12,372 nucleotides of DNA from an uncultured Clostridia bacterium (GTDB lineage: Bacteria > Bacillota > Clostridia > Christensenellales > CAG-314): the NCBI GenBank assembly GCA_934281515.1, contig CAKQXG010000054.1, positions 1 through 12,372 on the forward strand, read 5' to 3'. The notes beneath the pieces were generated by a model, which saw only the letters and a program-made list of their open reading frames with translations, was not told the origin of the DNA and did no database searches. The translations under genes and the position numbers were made by a program. Below are positions 1-7,918 of the stretch, in pieces (positions within the stretch are counted from its first letter, which is position 1; every line of letters starts with the position of its first letter).

Positions 1-1665
1 TTGTTGTTGTGCCTTATGATGGTTTTTGCCATTGCCGTAGGATGCCATCGCGACAACAGCGAAGATCAAAAGGTGGACAAAGGCAAAACGCAGTTGTACG
101 TCAAGTATTACAACGGCGGTTTCGGCGACGAGTGGCTCAATCAACTTTGCGCCGAGTTCGAAGCGATGTACGCCGACGCTCACTTTGAAGACGGCAAGAC
201 GGGCGTACAAATAATGAAAGAGTTTAACCGCGGACAGCTTACCGGTCCTAACGATATGAAGGGTAAGCCGATAAACGTATATCTGATGGAAAACATCGAC
301 TACTACACCTACGTTGCGGGCGGAACGATGCTCGACCTTACCGATGTGGTAAACGACTACGCCGTAACGGGTAAGGATACCCGAGAAAAGGAAAAGAAGA
401 TTGTAAATAAAATCATAGATTCCTACGACGAGTTTTTGAACGTGTCGGGCAAATACTATGCTTTGCCGTTGTTTGAAACGTCGATAAACCTCAACTACGA
501 CATCGATATGTTCGAACAAAAAGGCTTGTACTTTGCAGAAGGTAAAACCGCGGAAGATTTCACCGAAGCCGACTTTGCCGACGAAGGCAAAATTTCCAAT
601 TTGTTTGTCAATGACGCCGACGACGCTCGTGCCGACGGTCCCGACGGAAAGCCCGACACAAGCGACGATGGTTTGCCCGCAACCTACAAGGATTTCCGCG
701 CGTTGACAATCTATATGAAGATTACCGGCGTAACCCCTTTTGTATGGAACGGTTACGAAACGGGCTATCTTACCGGTCTTATCAACGATATGTGGGCAAA
801 CAACGAAGGTGCGGAGCAAATGAAGCTCAACTTCACATTCGACGGCACTGCAAAAACGTTGGTCGAACTTGACGGCAACGGAAAAGTCGTCAAAAACGGG
901 GACGGGAGCGTCAAATTGGCAAGCGAAACCGCCATCAAAGAAAGCAACAAAAATCGTTTGCAACTGCAAAAAGGCAAGCTCGACGCAATGGAATTTGCCA
1001 AACTGTTGCTTGACGACGGCTTGGGGAAGCCAAACAGCGCAAATTATTACTCCAAGTCCTTTGACAGCGGTTTCAGCAATATCAATGCGCAAAACTACTT
1101 CCTCGATCCCGAGGGAAACAACGTGGTCAATCCTATCGGATTTCTTGTTGACGGCGGTTGGTGGTACAACGAAGCAAAGGTGTCAAACGACCGCAATATC
1201 GGTATTTTGCCCTTGCCCAAAACCGACGCAAGCCAAATCGGCAAACCCAACACCAAGGTGTCCGACCGCTCGTCCTTTATCTTTGTAAACAACGAAACGT
1301 CTACTGCGGTGCAACCCGTTGCCAAGGCATTTGTAAGCTTCCTTCAAAGCGATTACGCAATGGAAACCTACACCAAGTATACAAATACGTTCCGCGCAAT
1401 GAAGTACGACTTGTCGGATGAAACGCTCAACGCAATGAGCGCATACGGCAAAAGCGTCTACGCAACTCGCAACAGCGACGATACGACCGTTTTGCCGTGG
1501 ACGCCGATTTCGCAAGTGGCGCGTAAAAACGCAAGTTTGCTCAGTTACCGCACGTATGGTTTCAGTGTAAACACGCAGGAAAACAATCCGCTGATTTACT
1601 TCAAGGATCACGCAAACGCAACTCCCGTAAGCTACTTTGAGGCAATCTGGAACTACCGCAAGTAA
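1..1665 (+). CDS. ABC transporter solute-binding lipoprotein (CUT1 sugar type), 5' partial
   Basis: Extracellular binding protein that would capture a sugar or oligosaccharide and deliver it to the two permeases encoded downstream. The frame is open from base 1. The visible N-terminus is a hydrophobic run ending in Ala-Val-Gly-Cys (Cys15), a plausible lipobox, but the usual Lys/Arg-rich n-region is missing. The true start therefore probably lies a few codons left of the window. The 554 visible residues fit the longer CUT1 binding proteins, and the aromatic-rich C-terminal end (YFEAIWNYRK) is of a kind seen in Clostridia binding proteins. An Asp-rich stretch at residues 204-224 resembles a calcium-binding loop inserted in the fold. 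Family assignment rests on overall character plus the MalF/MalG-like neighbours. The substrate is unknown. The stop codon lies inside a predicted RNA stem. Confidence 0.88.
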   Translation: MLLCLMMVFAIAVGCHRDNSEDQKVDKGKTQLYVKYYNGGFGDEWLNQLCAEFEAMYADAHFEDGKTGVQIMKEFNRGQLTGPNDMKGKPINVYLMENIDYYTYVAGGTMLDLTDVVNDYAVTGKDTREKEKKIVNKIIDSYDEFLNVSGKYYALPLFETSINLNYDIDMFEQKGLYFAEGKTAEDFTEADFADEGKISNLFVNDADDARADGPDGKPDTSDDGLPATYKDFRALTIYMKITGVTPFVWNGYETGYLTGLINDMWANNEGAEQMKLNFTFDGTAKTLVELDGNGKVVKNGDGSVKLASETAIKESNKNRLQLQKGKLDAMEFAKLLLDDGLGKPNSANYYSKSFDSGFSNINAQNYFLDPEGNNVVNPIGFLVDGGWWYNEAKVSNDRNIGILPLPKTDASQIGKPNTKVSDRSSFIFVNNETSTAVQPVAKAFVSFLQSDYAMETYTKYTNTFRAMKYDLSDETLNAMSAYGKSVYATRNSDDTTVLPWTPISQVARKNASLLSYRTYGFSVNTQENNPLIYFKDHANATPVSYFEAIWNYRK

Positions 1666-1722
1666 CAACGGGTAGTGTTTCCGTTGTTGTCACTAATCGT
1701 TTGTGTGCGTGTGACGACGACG
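1664..1722 (+). promoter_or_regulatory. Intercistronic region with two mutually exclusive RNA stem-loops
   Basis: Stem A pairs AACAACGG (1664-1671) with CCGTTGTT (1681-1688): 8 perfect pairs and a 9-base loop, starting within the TAA stop of the binding-protein gene. Stem B pairs CGTTGTTGTCAC (1682-1693) with GTGACGACGACG (1711-1722): 12 pairs, two of them G-U, with a 17-base loop. Both use bases 1682-1688, so they cannot form together. No T-run follows either stem, so neither is a classical intrinsic terminator. Structured junctions after binding-protein genes are known in ABC operons, where they protect the upstream mRNA and lower permease expression. That role here is inferred. Confidence 0.5.
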
Positions 1723-1768
1723 AGGGGAAACCCCGTGACAAACTAAACCGACGGCGGCAGCGGTTTGG
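1723..1768 (+). promoter_or_regulatory. Two further small hairpins upstream of the MalF-like gene
   Basis: GGGG (1724-1727), AAA loop, CCCC (1731-1734) forms a compact hairpin directly after stem B, where the two could stack. A second stem pairs CTAAACCG (1743-1750) with CGGTTTGG (1761-1768): 8 pairs including one T-G wobble, with a 10-base GC-rich loop. Neither is followed by a T-run. With the preceding stems they make almost the whole 151-base junction potentially structured. Seen by direct pairing only; no folding energy was computed. Confidence 0.4.
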
Positions 1769-1804
1769 CATTGTTTGGCTGTTGTCGCAAAAAACTCCCG
1801 ATAT

Positions 1805-1811
1805 AAGGGGA
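1805..1811 (+). promoter_or_regulatory. Ribosome binding site deciding the MalF-like start
   Basis: AAGGGG at 1805-1810 lies six bases before ATG 1817. The only alternative in-frame start of note, TTG at 1775, has no Shine-Dalgarno sequence and adds 14 residues unlike the start of a permease, so 1817 is preferred. TCCC at 1796-1799 can pair with GGGA at 1808-1811, so part of this site may be masked by a short hairpin. Confidence 0.7.
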
Positions 1812-1816
1812 AAAAC

Positions 1817-2758
1817 ATGACAGGACAAAAGTTAAATGCCGCAAGTGCGGTCAGAAAAAAAACGTCCGGGAAAAAGAGCGGAACATTGTTTTACGTAACA
1901 ATGATTGCGCTTCCGCTGTTGCAGTTTATTGTATTCTACGTAATTGTCAACTTCAACAGTATTCTCATGGCGTTTCAGAATTACGACAACTCTACGGGAA
2001 AAGAAGTGATTACTTTCACCTGGGACAACTTTGCGTACTTTTTCAGCGCAGACGTTGCCGCCGACTTGTGGTTGTGTATTAAAAACTCGTTGATGTATCT
2101 TGCGCTCAACGTCTTTGTCGTTATGCCCGTAAGTTTGCTGTTCAGCTACTACGTGTTCAAAAAGTTTCGTATGGCAAAGCTGTTTAAGGTGATTATGTTT
2201 TTGCCAAGTATAGTTTGTGCTACGGCAATGGTCATCTTTTACAAGTACTACGTCAACGACGCTTTAAGCGGTTTGTTCGGCGGTCCTGTAATCGGTCCGA
2301 CATTCAATGCTCACCAACAAGGCGTGCTTATCGTGTTCTATTTGTTGATGAGTTTTTCGGGCAACATTTTGTTGTACATCAATGCAATGTGCCAAACGCC
2401 GGAGTCGGTAATCGAAGCGGCAAAAATCGACGGCGCAAACGAGGGACAGATTTTCTTAAATGTGGTTGTCCCTCAGATTTGGGGAACGATTGTGTCACTG
2501 ATAGTCATCTTCTTTGCATGGGTGGCTACCAACCAAGCATATTTGTTTACGTTTTACGGTTTCAATGCCAACCGTGAGTACCAGACAATCGGCTACTACC
2601 TGTTCAACATGGTACAGGACGGCAGATTTACCGGTACGGCGTTGGAACAAAACTACCGCAAGGCTTCTGCGCTCGGGCTGATGCTGACGCTTATTGTCGC
2701 GCCCGTTACCATTCTTGTCCGCAACCTTATGTTGAAGTACGGACCGAAAGAGGACTAA
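1817..2758 (+). CDS. Carbohydrate ABC transporter permease, MalF-like
   Basis: Inner subunit of a CUT1-type sugar importer. It would form the membrane channel with the MalG-like protein encoded next. The 313 residues hold about six membrane segments (roughly 23-52, 91-115, 122-145, 168-190, 223-247 and 284-304) after a short basic N-terminus. The cytoplasmic EAA loop, which contacts the ATPase, is well preserved: Glu200-Ala-Ala, then Asp205-Gly206, ending in Val-Val-Pro around 217-219. It lacks the large extra periplasmic loop of the E. coli MalF protein, as is usual in Gram-positive relatives. The gene follows the binding-protein gene after a structured gap and precedes the MalG-like gene by 12 bases. 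No ATPase gene is present in the window. In many Bacillota such importers share an MsmK-type ATPase encoded elsewhere. Confidence 0.93.
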   Translation: MTGQKLNAASAVRKKTSGKKSGTLFYVTMIALPLLQFIVFYVIVNFNSILMAFQNYDNSTGKEVITFTWDNFAYFFSADVAADLWLCIKNSLMYLALNVFVVMPVSLLFSYYVFKKFRMAKLFKVIMFLPSIVCATAMVIFYKYYVNDALSGLFGGPVIGPTFNAHQQGVLIVFYLLMSFSGNILLYINAMCQTPESVIEAAKIDGANEGQIFLNVVVPQIWGTIVSLIVIFFAWVATNQAYLFTFYGFNANREYQTIGYYLFNMVQDGRFTGTALEQNYRKASALGLMLTLIVAPVTILVRNLMLKYGPKED

Positions 2759-2770
2759 GGGAGGCGGCAT

Positions 2771-3682
2771 ATGACACAAACTAAACTTAAAACTTTCGAC
2801 AAACGCAAACTAAGCGCGTTCGAGTTGACCGTCATGGTGTTGCTCATTGCGTACTGTGTTGCGGTCGTGGCATTGTTGGTGTGGGGCTTTATGGCTTCTT
2901 TCCGTACCGATCAATCGGTGGCGCAACGTCCGTGGGCGATGTTTGAAGATCTGACGATAGACAACTATCTGGAAGTATTTGACAACTTCAAGACTTTCAA
3001 ATACGTAGACGGCGGCACTCAAACGGTTTACTTCGAGGAGATGTTCCTAAACTCGCTGCTGTATGCGGGCGGCGGAGCGTTGATGCAAACGTTGTGTACG
3101 GCAATAGTTGCGTACCTCACGGCAAAGTACGACAACTTGTGTAGCAAAATAGTGCATTACACGGTAATTGTCACTTTGTCATTGCCCATTGTAGGCAACC
3201 TGGCAAGTATGTTGCAAATAACAAAAGCATTGGGACTGTTCGACAACATTGTCGGTTCGTGGATAATGAAGTTCGGTTTCAACAATATCTACTACCTTAT
3301 TTTCTACGCATTTTTCAAAAAGGTCCCGTGGGAATACGCCGAGTCGACATTCCTTGACGGCGGTAACCATTACACGGTGTTTTTCCGTATAATGTTGCCG
3401 CTGGCAATACCGCTTATCGCAACGGTATTTTTGCTTAACTTTATACAGTACTGGAACGACTTTGAAACCCCGTACATGTTTTTGCCCAACCACACAACGG
3501 CAGGCATAATGCTGTACATGTCCATTATAGGCGGCGGCGGATCATGGTCGGGACCAAGCCCCATACCGCTTACTCCGCAACTTGCGGCGGCGTTTATGGT
3601 GTTTTTGCCGATATTTATACTGTTCCTTGTGTTCCGCAACAAAATTATGGGCAATTTGTCCGAAGGAGGTATCAAGGGTTGA
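2771..3682 (+). CDS. Carbohydrate ABC transporter permease, MalG-like
   Basis: Second channel subunit of the sugar importer, 303 residues. Membrane segments lie roughly at 17-44, 93-118, 126-148, 160-182, 208-230 and 270-289. The C-terminal end (FRNKIMGNLSEGGIKG) is typical of MalG-family permeases. The EAA loop is recognisable but altered: Glu191-Ser-Thr replaces Glu-Ala-Ala, followed by Asp196-Gly-Gly and Met-Leu-Pro at 208-210. ATG 2771 is preceded by AAGGGAGG (2757-2764) at a spacing of six bases. The stop codon overlaps the TTG start of the following giant surface-protein gene, which suggests translational coupling. Substrate specificity cannot be inferred. Confidence 0.93.
   Translation: MTQTKLKTFDKRKLSAFELTVMVLLIAYCVAVVALLVWGFMASFRTDQSVAQRPWAMFEDLTIDNYLEVFDNFKTFKYVDGGTQTVYFEEMFLNSLLYAGGGALMQTLCTAIVAYLTAKYDNLCSKIVHYTVIVTLSLPIVGNLASMLQITKALGLFDNIVGSWIMKFGFNNIYYLIFYAFFKKVPWEYAESTFLDGGNHYTVFFRIMLPLAIPLIATVFLLNFIQYWNDFETPYMFLPNHTTAGIMLYMSIIGGGGSWSGPSPIPLTPQLAAAFMVFLPIFILFLVFRNKIMGNLSEGGIKG
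3663..3682 (+). promoter_or_regulatory. Ribosome binding site and TTGA start/stop overlap
   Basis: AAGGAGGT (3663-3670) inside the last codons of the MalG-like gene lies eight bases before TTG 3679. In the four bases TTGA, the TTG start of the giant protein overlaps the TGA stop of the permease. This site decides the start: the next upstream in-frame ATG (3544) lacks a Shine-Dalgarno sequence and would put 45 non-secretory residues in front of a clear signal peptide. Confidence 0.8.
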
Positions 3683-6600
3683 CGACTACAAAACGTATCG
3701 CTTTATTTGTCTTGTGCTTTGTGTTGTTTGCAAGCGTAGTTGCGTTGGCAATTACTTTTGACGGCAACTCCAAGGCATATGCTTCGGACGTGTTCGATTA
3801 CGTCGGGACGATAAAAACGGTCAACGGCTCGCTTGAAGGCAACAAACGCGGTTTGCGGTTGTACGGCTACGACAGCGGTGTTACGGCAAACTTCAAAAAT
3901 GCTCAAACCGACGTGTTTAGCGCAGAGTTGCAAATCGGCTCGCACGAAGGCAAGAAGGACCTTAAAAAGTATTCGCTGGTGTTTACCGACGTAAAAAGCG
4001 GCAAAAGTTTCGCCGTGCAAGTGGTTGCTTACAGCGACTACAACGACGTAGGCGTAGTGTACAACGGCAACAAAGCCGGCGTTGTGTACTACGAGCGCAA
4101 AAACGCCGCATACGGAATGACCGCAGGCTACAACGACGACGGTGTGTATACAAAGTTTACGTCGGAGATTTGCAACCTGACGTTCGATCCGCAAAGCATG
4201 CAAGTCAAGGTCAAAGCCGACGACGGTAACTTCCGCGTGGTGTGGGACTTTACCAAGCAATACAACGACGGCAAATTGCTTGCCAACGACTTGCCGGTGT
4301 TCGGCGAGTATACCGTATCGATTGTTTTGGACGAAATTTCGGCAAACAGTCGCGGCGACCTGATGATTTACACCTTCGGCGGATATTCGCTTGCCGACGA
4401 AACGGTGGCATATCGCCCGACAATCCTTTTACAAAAAGGTCTTAAACCCATTGTCGGAAAGCAATTTGCTTTACCCGTAGCAAAGGTTACGGACGGTGAC
4501 GGCAAGGATGCTTCGGACAAAATAACCGCAACGGTGTACAATGCCGACGGAGTAGTGCTGGCAGACAACGTAAAAACGTTTATTCCGCAAAATGCCGAAA
4601 CGATGTATGTTTACTATATGTACTCCGACGGGCAAACGACCGCCGATTTGTGGTACAAAACGCAAGCGGTTGCGGAAAGCGACATTACGGCAAAGTTCAG
4701 TTACGACGGCGAGTTGCCCGCCAAGGTGGGCGTAGGCGCAAAAATTACGATACCTTCCGCAACGGTTGTTTCCAACGTGATTGAAAGCGGCACCGAAGAG
4801 TGCGTTGTTACCGTAATGAAAGACGGCGTTGCGGTGGATGGCTACCAAAATGTATCCGACGGATTTGTGTACGAAGTCAAAGCGCAAGGCAACTACCAAG
4901 TAATTTACGGCGGAAAGACATCTGCCGAGTACAAAACTGAAACAAAAACATTTACCGCCGACGAAAAGATGCTTGCGGTAAACGTGGAAATCACAGACGA
5001 ATTTGCTTACGGGGCAACGTACAAATTGCCCGTTGCGGAGTTTTGCCTAGGTGCAAACAAAACGGAAGTCAATGCAACCGTAACGTACCCTTCGGGCAAG
5101 CAAACGGACGGCACGATTATGCTTGACGAAGTAGGCAAGTACACAGTAAGGTATGACGCAACAATCGACGGAGCAAATTACTCACACGAGGAAACGTTTG
5201 TTGTCAAACTGCCTTACGCCGACAACTTTGACGGCAATGCGGAATATGCGCAAATGCGTGGCAACAATGAGTTTACGGGCGTAAAACTGTCGCTTGCAAA
5301 CAACCAAACCGTAACGTACAACAAGGCTGTCGACCTGTCCGAGTACACGTTTAACGCTAACACAAACAAGGGCAAAACTCTTGTGGAACTTAACTTCGAC
5401 CCCAAGACAATCGGCTCGGCAGACATCGATTCGTTCTACGTCGTGTTTACCGACAAATACGATTCGACCAATTACTTCTCGGTGCGCTTGAAGTACCTGT
5501 CATACTCGCCGCTCAGCACTTATATCCGTGTACGGTCGAGCAATCAGGCAAGCTGGGTCGGGTACAACTACGACTTTTCTTCTACCGCTCTTCGCGTCGA
5601 CGCGGCGGCGGTGCACGAAGAAGGCGGCTTTATCTCGTCGGCGTCCTTTACTCACAGACTTGACGAATACGACTTCGCATACGGCTCGCTCAAGCTTTAC
5701 TTCGATTACCAAACAAAATGCTTGTATTCGCAACCGTTGTGGCTTACGGGACATGACGACGGCACGCACCCCGAGTACAACTCGCGCAACGTTCCGTGGC
5801 TTGTGTACGATTTGGACAGCTCCGACAACACTTTGTCCGCAGGTAACAAGCCGTGGGGCGGTTTTACTACGGGCGAAGCATATGTCAGCGTTTATGCCAA
5901 GGGCGTAAGCAGTACGGCAGACGTATTTATGTTAAACATCGGCGGTGAGGACTTGACAACTCCGCTGTTTGACGACACAAAAGCTCCGACAATTACCGTA
6001 GACGTAGATAAAAACAATGTGCCGTCGGCAAAGGTCGGCGTGCCGTACAGAGTGTTTGATTTTACGGCAATCGACGCCGATTCCCGGGTGGTAAACAAAG
6101 GCGTTACGGTAACAAACAACGCAACGGGCAAACAAGTTGCGCTTGACGACAACAATTGCTTTACCCCGATCGAGGGCGAGTACACGTTTACCTACTTTGC
6201 CGTGGACGCATTCGGTTACCGCACGGAAGAAAAAATCAACGTAAAGGCAAGTCGCAATGTGGAAACGCCGCAAATTGTCGTTTCCGACGGACTGCCGCGG
6301 ACGGCTTACTATGGGCAGACAATCACGCTTGTCGACTGCCAAATTACAAACCAAGGCGCAGGCAATGCAGTTGTAGACGTAACGGTAACTTGCGGTGACG
6401 TCGAAATACCCGTGACAAACGGCAAATTTGTTTGTTTGGGCGCAATCGGAACGTACAACGTTGTTTACACGGTGACAGACTACATCGGGCAAACGGCGCA
6501 AGTAAAGAAGAAAATCGTCGTGTCGCTGACTGACGAATTGCAGTTTGACGAACAGACGATCAGCCTTCCCAAGGCATTTATGCATGGCGACAAGGTGTAT

Positions 6601-7905
6601 TTCGGCGAGTACTCGGCGGTGTACTATGACGCCGACCTGAAACAAATCACCGTTCCTGCAACAATCAGCGTAACGGACGGCGGCGGTACGACTACCATCG
6701 GTAAAGGACAAGTCTACACGCCTACCGCAACGGACAGCGTGACAACCGCAAAGGTGGCAATCACATTTGCCTCCGACGGTAAAACGAAAACAATCGAACG
6801 CATAATACCCATACACACAGCCAAAAACGGCGACGACTTCATTCAAAACTATTTTGTGTACGACAACGCAACGCCATCGGCAAGCAGTAACGGATTGACA
6901 TTTGCAAGCCGCGACGGACAGATGAGTTTCTCGTTCGTCCGTCCCGTGTATGCAAGTACTATGATGTTGCGTTTTGTAGCGGACGTAAACAAATTTGCCG
7001 CAAAACGCTTCAATGTTATATTGACAGACAAATTAGACGGCAAACAGCAAGTTGCGATTTCTTACACGTTGCAAGGCGGCGTATGGTATTGCTCTGTAAA
7101 CGGCGGTAACGCCGTGGAAACAAGTCTTGACGGCGACGGATATTTGCAACTTAACTACAACAACTCGACGTATGCGTTTACGGACGGCAACGGACAAGCA
7201 CTCGGCACGGTAAAAGAACTTGGCGGAATGGCTTTCGGCGGCTTTGAAAGCGGATATGTCTACATTGATTGCGTTGTCGAAGATATCGACGGCGAAACGG
7301 AAGTCGGCTTGCGTACAATCAACAATCAGACGATAAACAGCGTCAAGCGCGACATGCAACGTCCGTACGTCAAGGTCGACGGCAAGTACGAAGGGAGGGT
7401 TGCCGCAGGCAGTACCGTCACTTTGCTGTCTGCAACGGCTTACGACGTACTCAATGCTATCGGCGACATCACCGTCAGCGTAAAGCTCGGCAACAAAATC
7501 GTGCTTGAAGAGCAAACTCTTACGGCAGGCAAAACATTTACCGTAACCGAGTGCGGAACATACACGATTACGTACAAAGTAACCGATTCCGCAAAAAACC
7601 CGGCTACCGACAAGATAGAGTTTGCCGTGTACGATCCCGTCAAACCCACGCTGAGTTTTGACAGCGAAATCGCAAACGAAGCAAAAGTCGGGCAAACAAT
7701 CGATTTGCCCAAGTACACGATAAGCGACAACAATCCCGACGGCGTAAAGGTGTATGCGTACATCATGTCGCCCGACGGAACAAAAGCAAAAATCGAAGGC
7801 AACACTGTGACGTTTACGCAAAAAGGCACATACGTATTAACTTTTTTGGTAACGGACGAACACAACAACGCAACCATGTACAGGTTTGCGGTAACGGTAA
7901 AGTGA
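3679..7905 (+). CDS. Giant secreted protein with three LamG-like modules and about eight Ig-like domains
   Basis: From the TTG start the protein has 1408 residues. It opens with TTTKR, a long hydrophobic core and a likely signal-peptidase I site after Ala-Tyr-Ala (about residue 36). Three beta-sandwich modules of LamG/concanavalin type are inferred at about 37-245, 515-765 and 1055-1225. Each carries a core of the form aromatic-x-V/L-x-x-Thr-Asp (Thr-Asp at 103-104, 591-592 and 1116-1117). Ig-like domains fill about 246-334, 335-434, 435-514, 768-860, 861-954, 955-1054, 1227-1321 and 1322-1408. They often open with an R/K-x-P-x-(I/V/L)-type strand and end in (Y/F)-x-(V/F)-x-(V/A)-(T/V)-D. No LPXTG motif, SLH domain, choline-binding repeat or C-terminal membrane helix is visible, so how it is retained is unclear. 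The family suggests glycan or matrix binding at the surface. No catalytic domain is recognised. Coupling to the permease gene suggests a role linked to uptake. Confidence 0.85.
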   Translation: MTTTKRIALFVLCFVLFASVVALAITFDGNSKAYASDVFDYVGTIKTVNGSLEGNKRGLRLYGYDSGVTANFKNAQTDVFSAELQIGSHEGKKDLKKYSLVFTDVKSGKSFAVQVVAYSDYNDVGVVYNGNKAGVVYYERKNAAYGMTAGYNDDGVYTKFTSEICNLTFDPQSMQVKVKADDGNFRVVWDFTKQYNDGKLLANDLPVFGEYTVSIVLDEISANSRGDLMIYTFGGYSLADETVAYRPTILLQKGLKPIVGKQFALPVAKVTDGDGKDASDKITATVYNADGVVLADNVKTFIPQNAETMYVYYMYSDGQTTADLWYKTQAVAESDITAKFSYDGELPAKVGVGAKITIPSATVVSNVIESGTEECVVTVMKDGVAVDGYQNVSDGFVYEVKAQGNYQVIYGGKTSAEYKTETKTFTADEKMLAVNVEITDEFAYGATYKLPVAEFCLGANKTEVNATVTYPSGKQTDGTIMLDEVGKYTVRYDATIDGANYSHEETFVVKLPYADNFDGNAEYAQMRGNNEFTGVKLSLANNQTVTYNKAVDLSEYTFNANTNKGKTLVELNFDPKTIGSADIDSFYVVFTDKYDSTNYFSVRLKYLSYSPLSTYIRVRSSNQASWVGYNYDFSSTALRVDAAAVHEEGGFISSASFTHRLDEYDFAYGSLKLYFDYQTKCLYSQPLWLTGHDDGTHPEYNSRNVPWLVYDLDSSDNTLSAGNKPWGGFTTGEAYVSVYAKGVSSTADVFMLNIGGEDLTTPLFDDTKAPTITVDVDKNNVPSAKVGVPYRVFDFTAIDADSRVVNKGVTVTNNATGKQVALDDNNCFTPIEGEYTFTYFAVDAFGYRTEEKINVKASRNVETPQIVVSDGLPRTAYYGQTITLVDCQITNQGAGNAVVDVTVTCGDVEIPVTNGKFVCLGAIGTYNVVYTVTDYIGQTAQVKKKIVVSLTDELQFDEQTISLPKAFMHGDKVYFGEYSAVYYDADLKQITVPATISVTDGGGTTTIGKGQVYTPTATDSVTTAKVAITFASDGKTKTIERIIPIHTAKNGDDFIQNYFVYDNATPSASSNGLTFASRDGQMSFSFVRPVYASTMMLRFVADVNKFAAKRFNVILTDKLDGKQQVAISYTLQGGVWYCSVNGGNAVETSLDGDGYLQLNYNNSTYAFTDGNGQALGTVKELGGMAFGGFESGYVYIDCVVEDIDGETEVGLRTINNQTINSVKRDMQRPYVKVDGKYEGRVAAGSTVTLLSATAYDVLNAIGDITVSVKLGNKIVLEEQTLTAGKTFTVTECGTYTITYKVTDSAKNPATDKIEFAVYDPVKPTLSFDSEIANEAKVGQTIDLPKYTISDNNPDGVKVYAYIMSPDGTKAKIEGNTVTFTQKGTYVLTFLVTDEHNNATMYRFAVTVK

Positions 7906-7918
7906 CGGGAGGTAAGCA

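Noticed and set aside
1724..1740. GGGG-AAA-CCCC hairpin as an intrinsic terminator
   Set aside because: The stem is only four pairs and is followed by GTGACAAACTAAA, without a T-run. Termination here would also cut off the permeases.
1775..1816. TTG start at 1775 for the MalF-like permease
   Set aside because: No ribosome binding site precedes it, whereas ATG 1817 has AAGGGG at good spacing.
3544..3678. Longer start (ATG 3544) for the giant surface gene
   Set aside because: It has no ribosome binding site, overlaps the MalG-like gene by 139 bases and would bury the signal peptide. TTG 3679 has a strong Shine-Dalgarno sequence directly upstream.
5932..6846. Open frame of about 304 codons on the minus strand within the giant surface gene, and a similar one at 7033-7821
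   Set aside because: They lie opposite a clear secreted-protein gene. Their translations are rich in Cys, His, Arg and Val without domain character. The frequent GAC/AAC/GTA/GCA codons of the plus strand simply leave few antisense stops.
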